From Combretum micranthum (Eukaryota; Streptophyta; Magnoliopsida; Myrtales; Combretaceae), in assembly GCA_024138025.1 (NCBI GenBank), contig JAMXBD010001587.1, forward strand, positions 272,967-336,966: a DNA stretch of 64,000 bases. The letters run 5' to 3'. Position numbers and translations under genes: made by a program. The notes below the pieces were generated by a model. It was not told the origin of the DNA, did no database searches, and saw only the letters and a list, made by a program, of their open reading frames with translations. This document shows, piece after piece, positions 37,201 to 49,485 of the stretch (position 1 is its first letter; each line of letters begins with the position of its first letter).

Positions 37201-40200
37201 GAAGAAGAAGAAATAGAGGAAAAAGTAAAATATGTCTACTGGAGATCTAGGTACCCCAACCTGGTCTATAGAATGTAAAGTAGAGCACTTTACTAAGTAG
37301 CATGGAGATTACTTTTTGAAGGAAGAGATTGAAATCAACGCCAATCTAGAGAAATGCCAAATAAAATACTAGAAGGGAAAAAAAAATTTGAATTCGGTAG
37401 AATGTGGGTGTCCATAATCCGATGGGGTTCAAATCCCACAGAATATGACTTCTTCTTGGTAAGATTAGACCAAAATGCATTTAAATAATTTAACAGGTAT
37501 TTAATTTAATCAATTGGTGGTTAAAAAAATGATTTAATCAATCAAATATTCAACTAATCTCACCCCACAGCAAAAGGACTCCTTGGATATAGCAAGGGAG
37601 GAAAAAACATTTTCTAGAGAGCGGGGAATAAAAGGAAGCACTAGAGATCATTGTATTTTGTTGATTCCTGAAGATGAAAATTGTCATCAACAGTGAACAT
37701 GTACCCTTCTTGATCAGCAGGATATTTGTTACCACTGCTATTGTTATTAGTTATTGTATTTTTAGCATTTTTCTCCTTTGATATTAACCAGCCAAATGAA
37801 AACAAAAGCAAATATAACAAATTTTCTGAAGAAACAACAAAATAGTTACCACTGCTATTGTCATTAGTCATTGTATTTTTAGCATATTTCTCCTTTCATG
37901 TTAACCAGCCAAAAGAAAACAAAATCAAATGTAACAAATTTTCTGAAGAAACAACAAAATAGATACGCCATGTGCTAGGTACAGTGCACATCTTTCAATG
38001 TTGATGAATCAACTTTTATATGGCTTCAGAAAAATAGTGAAGCCATAAATAATCAGATTATGCTAACTATAATGAGCATAGACACTGCTTGAAGTTAACT
38101 AGTAATAGGCTAATTTCTTGGTCTCAGAGGAAACTTTTAGAGTCGCATGGTTTAGTTCGACAGCTCTTTTCTTGGTCGGTTGGGAGTGGGGTCTCTATCT
38201 GGTTGACTATTGACTTCCTCAAGGACCACTCCTCAACTTTTCTAATGCAAGGGATATAGCTTTTTCAAGCCTTCCTTTAAATGCCAGGGTATGCTTGTTG
38301 ATTGATAATGGTTCTTGATGCTTACCTCCATCTCCATTTTGGGAAACCTTCAACATACCTTCAAATATTGTTCCCAATCCATCTACTGAAGATAGGTTGA
38401 TGGATGTGTATGCCATCTAAATTTGGTATTTTCACTATCAAAAGTGTTTATTAAGAGTTTGCATTGGATGGCTTAAAATTCCTTGGTCTAAATTAATTTA
38501 GAACAAGGATGGCATGGTTTCATCATGTGGCTTGCTATCAACAAGAAGCTTGACACCCTTGATAAATTTGTTTTAGTGGAGTGTGACCTTAACTACTTCA
38601 TGCTGCTTTTGTTCCATTGGTTTTGAAACCCATGAGCACCTTTCCTTCTCATGCCTCTTTTTGCAGTCGGTTTGGATGGATGTGACTTGCTCCCTTGACT
38701 GACTTGTAACTTTGTTGTCATGGCAAGGTGATGTGGATGGTCTCATAGCAGCGCCTAAAAATCTAATTACTAGTAGAAGATGCCCTACCTTATCTGCTAT
38801 AGTCTATTGCATTTGGCAAGCTTGCAATTCTGCCAGATTTGGACAAACCTTCCCCAACTCTTATGCTTTAGCAAGACAATTTGGAATTATGTTTTTGTCA
38901 TAAATAGTTTCCGAGGTTATCTTGTTTTTTATGTGTTGGTTGATTGTATCCAGCTTAGTAGTTTTGTTCTAATTGTGAGGCTTGTAGACATTGGGCTTTG
39001 CCTATGCATTGTTATCCTTCTTTTGATTAAATGAAATTATTGAATTAACCACAAAAAAAAAAAAAAAAGGCTTTTGAAATTAAAATCCCAATAAACCTTT
39101 GTAAGTTAAACTTGTTTACCCTTTACTTTGTTCACTTTATGAAAATACTAATGAATTTTTTTTTTCCCAATGTGTAGATGTATAATTTAAATATTTTTTC
39201 GTATAAGGATGTGAATTTTCACATCCCAATAGTCACATTTCAATCACCGTCTTTATCATTATTATGCAATAAAAGATAAAATGTTACGGTTAGCGCCATA
39301 GCAATCCAATTTGAAAGTTTAAGCTTGTAAATATAGTATGAATTATTGCATTTATTATGGATCGGGATTTTGACTTTAACTAAGACTCATCAAGTGTATC
39401 ATGTTAAGTTTAGCGCTGCAACCATTTAATTTAAAAGTTTAAACTTGTAAATATGACGTGAGCTATTACATTTATTATCTAGCATAAGATACGATAAGAT
39501 GACTTTCTAAACACCTAACTTTAAACAAATATTGACTAGATGCAGTACAGATTGGAAAAAAAAAAAAAAAGATAATCTAAATAGGCCCATCGGTGCTGGT
39601 AAGAGGCCACATGTCTAATTCTACTAACTCAATTAGGTGAGACGGGATAGATTCTTCCCACCCTCTTCCTACTTAAATATTCATATGTGTATTACATTGA
39701 AGGAGTTTTGTAGAAAATATTTTTGTAACGCTTGGTGGCTCTAGTTCCATTTTAGTTAGTAAAACATGCAGGGTTGCAAGACTAAGTAATTGCAAGACTA
39801 AGTCACAATTATAATGGTTACTAGATCTCATTTGATAAAATATATTGTGCATATTGATGCACATTGCTTTTTTGATTTACATGGTATATAGGGACGATGA
39901 TGATGTTCCGATTATCATGACTTTTGCTGCATTAAGAGAGATATTAATGCTGTTTGACTTCATTAGCTTTTATTATTGGTGCAGGCTGCTGTATCTTCCC
40001 TTTGCTATTGTGATTGGAGTGGTTGGTTTCATTTTTGACTTTCCTGTGGTATCTGTTGTTGCCCTCTCGAAGAGCCCTTGCATGCTTTTCAAGGGTTGGC
40101 AACGCTTGTTTCATGATCTAATTGGTCGTGAAGGTCCTTTCTTGGAGACAATATGTGTACCATTTGCTGGTCTTGCTATAATTCTCTGGCCCTTGGCTGT

Positions 40201-43200
40201 GGTTGGGGCAGTGTTGGGCTCCATGGTGGCCAGCATATTCCTTGGTGCATATGCAGGGGTTGTTGTTTACCAGGTGATAGTCCTATTTGTTATCTATTTT
40301 ACTGCATGAATGTCATATTCCAACTAATCTTTGGAGTGATAGGGTATGGATGGGGAGAGTTCATTTATGATTGCTTGGATGAGAATTTAGAACACACTAA
40401 AACCAATTTTGGTTTTTTGCAATCATTTTGACCAGTAAGAGACAACTAAAGCATTATACACTTTCTGAACTGTCAAGTTTTTGGAGATTGTATAATTTGC
40501 AATGGACTTATGCTAGTATTACTTGTGTTCAAAGGCATATTACAGGAATGAAAAGGGGAGGTGGACATTAATTAAGTACAGAGAAATACAATAGACACTT
40601 GGAACTTGCATGATGAAGTTGTAGCTAGTCTCAGAGACACAGGCGACAGAATTACACCACAGGCATCTTTGAGTCCCACTCCCCATGTTTTAGTGATTGA
40701 TAAGCTTATTGCACACACTCAAAAGTAGCGGTTTCCTGGTGTATGGTCTTTACTGGTGATATAGTTATCTTTGCTTAAAATGTGGGATCGATGAAGGAGA
40801 AACTTGAACAATTGAGAACAACCGTGGAGGGATGTAAAATCGAGGATCATGTTGCTCCCAAAATATTCTGCTATTTGTTTTTAATTCTTCCAAAAGATGG
40901 AGGAAATCCAGACACTAAATCTAAGCATAAGAGTTAATATAGATTTCCTTTCAAAATTGTATGTGTACACCAGATATGCCCTTTGCATTTAGAGGGAAGT
41001 TTTATGGGTCAGGAATTTAAAACGCTGACACTGTTTGTGGCAGAATACCACTTAAGTATAACCTGGGCAGAAGACAAGCATATGTAGATATTCATGGAAA
41101 TAGGATTCCCATCATAATAATGGTGCAACAAGATTCATGGATAACTTGGTGAAAAGAATGAAAAAGAAAAAGAACGAGGATGGGATGAGATGATTTCATT
41201 TAAGATGGAATGTACATGTATATTCTGATATTTAAGGACTCAGTGGAAGGACGTAATTGTATGGTTGGGAATAATATCACAACTGAGAAGGTCTAGAATT
41301 AAAATAAACTTCAATGGACACTTTAAAGGAATGATCTTAATATGGATATTGCAATCGATATGGTGCTGAACATCATGATATTTGCTATTCTAAGCCTGGT
41401 TAGGGGCCATGCTGAGTCGATGTTTAATCACAGTCCATTCATCTTCTGAGTGCTATCCTGTTCTAAATTATTCTGATTCATCTGTCATTCAGATTCTGAG
41501 CAAATATATATTGCTTATTGTGGTACAGGAATCTTCACCTTGGTTCGGTCTTTGCTACATTATTGCATCTTTATCAATCTATGATGAGTATAGCAACGAT
41601 GTTCTTGACATGCGAGAGGGCTCATGTTTCCCCAGGTTTGGTTCAAACACTCCGTTATTGAGGATTTGGTTTTGGGAACACATATTTGTTTACACTCAGA
41701 CTTCTGATTTTATCAGACCAAAGTACGGCAGAAAACAGTGGAGTTGTCCAAGTCCCATTCTCTTGCAGATTCCTTGTCCAAACCCCCTTCTCGTGCAGAA
41801 TCCTTGTCCAAGCCAGCATCTATTAATAAAATTCCTTCTCGTACAGCTTCTTTTAAAAATCCAATGAAAGAGCTGAAGGCCGTTGAGGTATCTTATTGCA
41901 TGCCCATCATATCTTATTAGACTAAACTAGCATTGCCTGGATGATCTTTTTAATCAGTACAAACTTTCCATCAATCTTTAGTATTTTACAGCAAGTGTCC
42001 ATGATTGAATCTCTGGAATGGATGTATATATTTCGTTAGAGAAGTACCTGTTGAAGATATACATATAGTTAACGTGCCACTATGATCCAATTTTTTCAAT
42101 TCCAAGCGTTGGCTTTATAGATAAGATTGAAGAACTCTTGGTTCAAAACTCACTGAGGATATTTTTTGAGGTTGCATGCATGCTGCAAACTATATATACT
42201 GGTACATGAATCTTTTAGGTTGGTTCATGTCATGCCCCTCTATTAAACCAATGGGGGAAAATTTAAAATATTTTATATATAGAAATAATTTGCTTGCATT
42301 TAAAGTAGATAATATGATGAAATATCTCATCAATTGAGAGGAATGGACGGGGCATCTTGGTTATCTGATTTTTTGCCCATTTGAATGTTGTGCATGAATA
42401 TCTCCAGTTTCTTGATAGCTTATTTGAGGATTGTCAACAACATGGAGTAAGCATGGTAGCTGAAGGTGTAATAACACCTCAAGATATTGAAAATGCTAAA
42501 AAGGGGCAAGGTACCAGTACCGTCAGAATAGGCTTGCCCTCTTATTGCCTACTGCAGACACTATTGCGCTCTGCAAAGGCCAACTCAGATGGGATATTAC
42601 TACGTAAGTAAAAAGGTTTTTTAAACAGTCCTAAATGCATCCTGTCAGTGTTGGTTTTTTATTCTTCTTCCTTTTTCTTTGTTTGTAAATTAGTGGATAT
42701 ATGTCAAGAAATAGTTTGATATTGCAGAAGACAATAGGGAGCTAACGAGCAGCAATCGTCCTAAAGAGATCTTTTTCGACTGGTTTTTTGATCCCCTCTT
42801 AATCATCAAAAATCAGATCCAGGTTGAAAACCTTTCTGTGGCAGAAGAAGACTATCTGTGCAAACTTGTCTTATTCAGTGACGACCCTGATAGGTTCAAG
42901 AAGTCATATATAGGTGCGCCACCCGAGCCGGAGCGTAAAAGAGCTGAACTTGATGCATTAGCTCGAAGGTAGTGATACAACTTTTGCCAACTCATTTAAC
43001 ATGCATTCTTTTCTAGTTAACTTATATTTTCTTTTTCTATCCTATCTAACTTCGTCATAATCATGAAGACTTCGAGGCATCACCAAGTCCATATCTAGAC
43101 AGCTGACCTGCAGACGCCGGTTTGATGCACTAGTGAGGTTAATATCTGCTGAGATGGCCAAAAAAAATGTTAGAAGAGTTGACAGTAATGGTAAAGGGTT

Positions 43201-43330
43201 TGGTAGATCTAAGAGCGCTCTTGCTCGGATAATTAGCCAGAAATCATTTAAAACCTACTCAAGCAATCACGGGCGAAATCAAGATCCAGAAGCACAGGAA
43301 GAAATTGTTAGAAACATTGATATTGTGTGA
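31286..43330 (+). CDS. At3g27390-like multi-pass membrane protein, ten coding exons, four frame breaks
   Basis: The homologue of the uncharacterised plant membrane protein At3g27390; its molecular function is unknown. Coding exons are 31286-31379, 34966-35072, 35159-35350, 35446-35578, 39985-40273, 41529-41635, 41717-41887, 42408-42603, 42728-42968 and 43069-43330; all nine introns are GT-AG and codons join correctly across them. The start MEPPRGFLASLWNF matches the family. Several hydrophobic segments (exons 1-3, 5, 6) predict a multi-pass N-terminal half, with FFHCFYDG and MLFKGWQRLFHDLIGREGPF as strong signatures, and a soluble, basic C-terminal half (exons 7-10; KEIFFDWFFDPLL, PERKRAELDALARR). 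One deletion each breaks the frame in exon 2 (about 35032, 2 nt), exon 3 (about 35243, 1 nt), exon 4 (about 35570, 1 nt) and exon 7 (about 41726, 1 nt). Exons 1, 5, 6, 8, 9 and 10 are clean. If the bases are restored, the length is about 598 residues, close to family size. It is either a young pseudogene or a good gene with sequence errors. Confidence 0.9.
33083..33360 (+). repeat. 5' LTR of the intron-1 element
   Basis: This is the direct-repeat partner of 34576-34875, with identity by eye of about three quarters. It could extend to 33386, where GAACA precedes the primer-site-like sequence. Confidence 0.6.
34576..34875 (+). repeat. 3' LTR of the intron-1 element
   Basis: It starts TGTTAGAGATGTGTTGG, contains a TATAAATAGC box, and ends near a polyadenylation-like AATCAATAAAAATC (34848-34861). 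Confidence 0.6.
35586..35790 (+). mobile_element. SINE-like unit in intron 4
   Basis: A tRNA-like head has an A-box-like GTTGGCCCAGTAGTTAAG (about 35607) and a B-box-like GCATTTGAATCC (about 35659). The tail is A-rich (AAATAAAAGAAAAAGAAAA at 35772-35790). A second B-box-like TAGTTCAACCCC lies near 35760. The target duplication was not found. Confidence 0.4.
36650..37035. mobile_element. AGCTCGAGCTCG-type repeat relic in intron 4
   Basis: It has repeated AAGCTCGAGCTCG, GAGCCTGAA and ACGAGCC motifs with mirrored ends (GGCTTACAAATGA..., ...TCATTTACTAAACGAACTC). It is a common plant dispersed repeat type whose superfamily I cannot name. A related shorter copy may lie at 46345-46710. Confidence 0.4.
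37729..37962. repeat. tandem duplication, 2 x 117 bp, in intron 4
   Basis: Units 37729-37845 and 37846-37962 start TTACCACTGCTATTGT and end ACAACAAAATAG. They differ at only about ten positions. Confidence 0.92.
38560..39068 (+). mobile_element. LINE 3' end with poly-A tail, intron 4
   Basis: The translation contains the end of a zinc-binding reverse-transcriptase-associated domain: ETHEHLSFSCLFLQSVW at about 38627-38677, then TLSAIVYCIWQACNSARFG (about 38790-38846). A short tail and an A-run at 39052-39068 follow. This is the usual 5'-truncated form of a non-LTR element. Where the left end lies is uncertain. Confidence 0.6.
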
Positions 43331-44127
43331 CAATATGCATTGTGGTTTTTCTTGCAAGCAATAGCACATAGTCAGTATCTGAGTATATTTAATGGGCCAT
43401 TGTTACACCACAGAGTAGTATATTTCTGAAGGTAGGAGTTAATGTAATGGGCAGTTGGCCACCATGGAGGATGGTGAAAGTGCAATTATGGCTTCTCTAG
43501 CCTCTCTGAAAATTTAAAATTCCGTGGGCATGTGGATTGAAGTCACAAAACAAAGGTCATTAGAACTGGTGATTTTTTAGGTTCTAGAATTAATTTGTTG
43601 TTTAGTACATCAATTGAAATTAATTTCTTATTTAAGGTCAAAATGAAAATAATTATCAATATACTATATCAAAAACACTATATATGCTACGATACATGTT
43701 TGAAAGTATGGAGTAATATCGTCATTATTAATCGTGATATTTGTATAGATGGTTATATCACGTTTAATAATTGTGATATTGTGATAGTACTCAAATATTA
43801 AATTGAGATTTTTTTCACGCAATTTGTGTGTAAATTTGAATGTTTTGTTTCTTAAATGTGATTGTACAATTGGAAATTGATAATTGATTTCATCTAAGCG
43901 GTATATTTATAATTACTTTATATAGGGACTCTAGACATGTATCGAACCCTAGGTTTGACGATGCTTTGTAGTCAAATGGCTTGATACTAGCTCCATGACC
44001 AAGGCATTCAGATGAAAGATAGCTAGTCTTCCTACTAAAGTAGCTTTGGATTTGCTGTTCTACTGATGATAATGATCTAGAGGATAATCTTAATGATTTG
44101 GTGGTTGTATTGGTTGTTTTTATGTCA
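43331..44127 (+). other. 3' flank of the membrane-protein gene
   Basis: The 3' UTR probably extends to about 43580. No canonical AATAAA is evident there. The remainder is AT-rich with nothing recognised. Confidence 0.4.
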
Positions 44128-44505
44128 TATTTGGTGCGCAATAATGATTTGAATTGAATGGATTGGACTAGAATGGAATGAGTTTGGGAATGATAAATCC
44201 ATTCTTATGTTTGGAAGATTATATGGATGGAATAATGAAAATGTAATGTTGGGAATGTCTTAGTAATAAATGCAAAATATTAATACATATAGGATTAAAA
44301 TGTAATTATATTTATATAATTAATAAGAGTGAAATAGAATCGCGATTTCGTCTTCTCAAAGATGGAATCGAAATTCTCCTTCAAAATCAGAATCATCATT
44401 CCAAGAAATCGCGAATTCGGCTTCTATAAACGCTTCCAAACACTGAGAAAGAGAATGGAAACCGGAATCGCGATCCCATTCTGGCCTATTTATACGTATC
44501 AAACG
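44128..44505. mobile_element. MITE-like element, GTTTGGTRCGYA ends
   Basis: The left end TATTTGGTGCGCAAT mirrors the right end (reverse complement GTTTGATACGTATAA). Subterminal GGAATGAGTTTGGGAATGA also faces GAATGGAAACCGGAAT near the right end. It is about 380 bp and non-coding. PIF/Harbinger-type MITEs often look like this. TSD not established. Confidence 0.4.
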
Positions 44506-46060
44506 TGCCATTACAGATAACTTTTACATTTTAAACCAGAATTTTTTTCATTGGTGAAAAGTGAGATATCTACTTGTAAAGGTGTCATGATAAAATTTTT
44601 AGTTGTATGATATTTATTTAATATGATGTAGCATTTTTTATGTACATCTTATGTCACTCTTATCTTTCCGAATTTGTTCTTGTTGGAATAATTTAATAGT
44701 TAGGGATAATTTTGTAATTTCTCATTTTGATATATTATAGGGTAAACTTCAAATTGAGCATTTGAAGTTTGCACAAAATTTTAATTTGATACTTGGATTG
44801 TGATACATGATTAATTTAATGTCCTATAAATTTTTTGTAGCTATTTTTATTTTTTTCACTAACTTTGATTGTTGAAATAGACTAAGCAATCTACCATTAT
44901 ATGACATTTATAAAACATCTTTTTTTTTCTTTCAGACTTAATGTATGGCAGTAACTTAATTTTTTTTCCGAGAAAAGTATTGAATTTGTTTCATCTTTTT
45001 GCAAATATCTTACCCCTCTTTACTTTGGACTAAAGTTAGTGAAAAATCAAATTAAAATGGTGATTTTTTTTTAAGCTTTGGTCATGGTGAGTTCTATGGA
45101 TGTATTAGAGTTTCTTTAGATGGGAAGTTTTATTCCCAAAAAAAAAGTTGGAAGCTCTTGGTAGCTAAACGGTGGAGGATTGGATTAGTAGGTGTTATAT
45201 TGTTGCTTCTAGAATATATATAAAGCTACTATCTTTTGGAATAGGGGTAAGGTTTCATAGGATGATTATGCAGTAAAGTGGAGTGAGTATTTTTATGGTA
45301 GTTGATAGTGGTTGTTAGCAGCGGGTCACGAAACTCAAGTTCAACCAAGATTTCATACCTTGATCTGATTACTCCATAATGAATCAAGGGGAAAGCATGG
45401 GTTTTTATGGATTTAGAGTTTGCAAGGAATACGTTGGCACCAGTGTTATGGTTCGATTTTAGGTGTAGAGAGAATTTTGGAGTGGAGGCAGAGTGGGTTA
45501 GCTAAGCATTTTAGAAAGAGAATTCTTTACTAGTGATTCTCAACCAAAGTGTGGTCCATGAGCATCATATATTTGTTTTTTTTCAAGATAAATTACTCAT
45601 AAATAATCAATTAGATTAATATTGATATGATTATATTTGTCTCTTATTAAAACTCTACATTTTACTCTTGGAGTTTATTATGATTTTTTAGTAAGTATAA
45701 TGTAAATCTTTCACAAAAATATATCTTTTAGTAAATTTCATGAAAATTTACATAAAATTATATAAAAATCTTAGTGATATGTTGAGATTCGAATCTATTT
45801 ATGTCTTTCCTCTTTCTTCTTAGTTTTCTTTCCATTTCCCACTCTCTCTTGCATTTGTCCAAAGAAAAACAGTGTTCATTACATGTGTCATACAATGATA
45901 GATTGTCCAAGCAGCGCTAGAACTAGAGAAAAAAACAAAGCTATCGAATGTAATAAAAATAACCATGAAAAGTTCTATTAGATTTTAATTTTACTACTTA
46001 AAAGTTCATGTACCAAATTAAATATTCACACAAAGTTCTTTATACCAAATTTAAAATTGT
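44506..46060. other. AT-rich intergenic DNA
   Basis: At about 44740-45070 there is a further relic of the GGTACTTGAACTTTGC-type repeat (AGGGTAAACTTCAAATTGAG). The block 45090-45530 is less AT-rich and may be an old transposon coding remnant, but I cannot assign it. Confidence 0.35.
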
Positions 46061-46122
46061 TCTTGGATTATATAATATTATGTGAGGGTTCGATAGACTT
46101 TTAGCAATCTTGGATCTTAACA

Positions 46123-46134
46123 TGGTATCAAAGC
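46123..46134 (+). other. primer-binding site (tRNA-Met type)
   Basis: TGGTATCAAAGC differs by one base from the usual TGGTATCAGAGC complementary to initiator tRNA-Met. It directly follows TTAACA. Confidence 0.75.
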
Positions 46135-46344
46135 TTGGCTGATAGCTACCACCCAACATCCACCACATGCCATGGGACCTTCGACCATTATATCAATGCC
46201 ATCATCAGAAGCATTGCAACCTAAAATGCTAACCTTTCACCACACACGAATGCAAGTCAACTTTGAGTGAACATGAATTACCACTGACAAATGCTAACTA
46301 CCACCCATGAACACCAACCGCTACCCATGAAGTCCTATCTTCCA

Positions 46345-46710
46345 TTCACAATTAAAGTTGTAAATGAGCTAAGTTGCTCATCTCACTTTAAACTTAGCTC
46401 ATAATTTATATACATTATATGTAATGTAAGATTGAAAAAAATTTAATTTCTATACAATATATGTGTTTAATCTAATTGTTATTTATTATCTATTTGTGTA
46501 TTTATTTATATATTTAGCTTCTTGGATTTAATTTTATTTCATATCTAAGGATGTACATAAGTAAAGCTATTGGTATGCTACTTAAAATCGATTTGTATAT
46601 GAGCCAAGCTTAAACTTATATTTCAAGATCATTAAAAAGCTTCAATTGGCTCAAACTCATTAATTTCATTTTTTTTTTTCAATTCAACTCATCTCGTTTA
46701 TAGCCTTATC
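46345..46710. mobile_element. short inverted-ended repeat inside the outer copia leader
   Basis: The left TTGTAAATGAGCTAAGTTG is mirrored near 46680-46705 (reverse complement TATAAACGAGATGAGTTG). Between the ends it is AT-rich and non-coding. It resembles the repeat at 36650. Confidence 0.45.
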
Positions 46711-47522
46711 GATAACTGAGTCACACATCTAGCTGTCCACACCATTGGCTTCAAATGCCATTAAAATCCATCAACGTCAAACCCCACATTGTAAAACATT
46801 AATTGCCTACCACAACATGTAGCCACCATTGTAAATCCTCGAAACTTTTGGATTCGGATTAAAGTTTAAACTCTAATTGAAAGTCAATCGGATTTCCAAA
46901 GTCAACAAAACCCTAGTTTACCATAACCGCTTAAGTCTGGCATCGCCGTTTAAGAAACCCAAAGAAAGTAAGAAAAAGTTTAGTAAGTAGAATAGTTCGT
47001 AATTATCCAAGGAAGCCTAAAAAGATCAGTTTAGTAAAACCGAAACTCGTTTTGAACCCAATCGGACACAGTTCTTGAAAAACGTGTCTAGGAGCTCGGA
47101 ATAGGAAAAATATTCCAAATATACTGTTAGATTCGTAAAAATATAAGATTTTCAAAAATATCAATTTCATAATTTTTCGGTAGCTAAAAATATCAGATAT
47201 CGCATTTATACGCGTATTTTCTTACTACCGGTATTTATTGTCCCACTTTTACATACACTATTTTCTACTATTCTACACTATTCATCTATCTCTACTTTTT
47301 CTTACAACCTACTCTTACAACCCATACACCTATTTCTTACACATTTTCATTTTCAATACAATTTCACATATTTTATTTCTTACTTTTAATTAACAAAATA
47401 ACAAAAAAATAAATTTCTCTCCCTCATTTCCCCATGTATGTGCTGGCCACACCCCTCTCTCTCTTCCAATTTGTTTTATTTTTACTTTATTTAATTAACA
47501 CAAATTATCTCCCACATTTTCC

Positions 47523-47530
47523 TATAAATA
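47523..47530 (+). promoter_or_regulatory. TATA box of the solo LTR
   Basis: TATAAATA is followed by a C/T-rich leader with TTCCACTTCTTTCACAC. It could drive read-through transcription toward 50124 if active. Confidence 0.5.
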
Positions 47531-49405
47531 CCCCCTCATACTTCCACTTCTTTCACACTTCTTCTACACTAAAGTTACTATACTCAAATATCTCTCAAAA
47601 TTTCTCCAAGAAGTGTCTTACAAGAAGTTCTCTTCTTCTTCTTTCTTTTAGGTAATATGTCTTCAAGAATTTCATATGTTCATCTACTTAGTATGAACTT
47701 AGTGTGTGTTTTCTAAAACCATGAAGGTTACTAAAGCAACAATAGGTTCATACTTTATTTTTGTTCATAATCTAAATTCCTGTATGTTGCTTTATGTTTA
47801 TAACCATCTAATATATCTATATAGCTATATATATTATTTAGAGCATATAAGCTCATTGTCTTGCAATTATTTACTTTCCTTGCAATTTATTTACTTCCTT
47901 GCAATTTATTTAATTTAAGTTATTTTAAAGACTAGTCTTTCTAGTCTTAGACTTGTCCTCATTAAGTCAAAACATTTTCTTTTTCTTTTGGGACTAGTCA
48001 TCTCTTAGTCCCGGGGTACCTTGATGAAGCTAAGGTCCCAATACTTGATTTATTTTCTTATTAGCTTACTCTTCTAAATTATTATGTTTCTTTATGTTTT
48101 CATAGCTTTATGATTCATATTCATGCATGAACATAATGGTTTTGTCTCAATAAAATAAATGAGGAAATGTTTTCTTAAAAATAAAGATTCTTTTTCTAAA
48201 AATAAAAGTAGGAAGTTAATGTTTTCTAAAAATTAAGAAGTTATCTTAAATAAAATTTAGAGGAGTTCATAAGGAATTTTACAAACATACATAACACTAA
48301 AAGGACTTTTAAAAGTAAACAAAAATTTTTCAACTTCACTTTTCTTCAAATGATAGAAATTCCTTTTCATTAAAATGATCTCAAGAAATCAAGAAATTAT
48401 TTTTCTAAATATAGAAGTGTTACTACTTTCAAAAAGTGTTGGAAGCTAAGCTTAGGAAATCATTTCTTAGGAATATAAGATTAAGAAAATAAAATTTAGG
48501 AAAAGAAAAGAAATACTCATTATAAACAACTTAAGATAATTTTAAAAGCAAATGAATATTTCAAGAGTTCTCAAGTTTCAAAATCATTCAAAACTTTACT
48601 TTTTCATAAATTGAGACAACTTCATTTACTTCATACATTGTTATGAGTCAATACATATATGTTTATACCTTTCAAAAAGCTTATAAAAATATTTGGAAAA
48701 TCTATCTCTTCAAGTGAGCTTTTAATAAAAGGAAGAAATCAAGATTTTACAAATTCGTGGTAATTCTGGTCGCTGCCTTTTCGGGACCCAAACGACTTAG
48801 TTTTATGAAAATAAGTTTAGAAATGTGTAGATCTTTTCGAGTAGATAGAAAATGGTATATTATATGCGAAATTCCGAGTTAAAATGAGCAAGTTATGACC
48901 ATTTTAAGTTGGAATTTCCTCTTATACGATTTTACCACGATTTTAAGAAAAGTTTAAGATCTTTAAGAATAGAAACTTCATGAAAGACTCATTTTGGGTA
49001 TTTCATATTGTTTAGGTGGAGAAGGACCCGAGATCGTCTTTCCGGAGGATTACTTCGATTAGGATCTACCGACATGGAGTGAGTTATTCCTTTTACTAAG
49101 TACATTTCCTTGTCTTGTGCTTGTAATTAGTAGCACTAGCAATTAAGAAAAAGATAAAATGGATAATTGTTGTGTGACTTGGTATTATGAATGATTGAAT
49201 ACAAGTTAAGAATATCGGAAGTTGGTTTGATAAATAAATTGTGATTCTTGTATTGATATGATGAAAATTGTGATGATCGCCTTTAACTTGAACTAAACAT
49301 CTTTGGTTAAATTTATATTGAAATCAATTCATGCATATCATACACATGAGTCACATTTATTTCACTACTATTCTTCGTGTGAGGAAATGAGGAAATGCTA
49401 GTGGT

Positions 49406-49485
49406 GGCTAGTAGGAGCCGGAAAGTCTACATGGGCTAGTAGGAGCCGGAAAGTCTACAGGGCAAGCAAGAGCCGTAAATCTGAA
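49406..49485 (+). repeat. 28-bp tandem repeat in the solo LTR
   Basis: GGCTAGTAGGAGCCGGAAAG recurs at 49406 and 49434. A third, diverged unit (GGCAAGCAAGAGCCG) follows at about 49461. Confidence 0.85.

Noticed and set aside
37390..37460. tRNA-like T-arm string GGGGTTCAAATCCC
   Set aside because: No acceptor, D-arm or anticodon arm can be folded around it. At most a SINE relic.
38219..38416. 65-codon minus-strand open frame
   Set aside because: It lies within intron 4 beside a plus-strand LINE tail and has no recognised motif or start support.
45090..45530. Possible LINE or other coding remnant, less AT-rich than its flanks
   Set aside because: No reverse-transcriptase or other motif could be read in any frame. 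Left unassigned.
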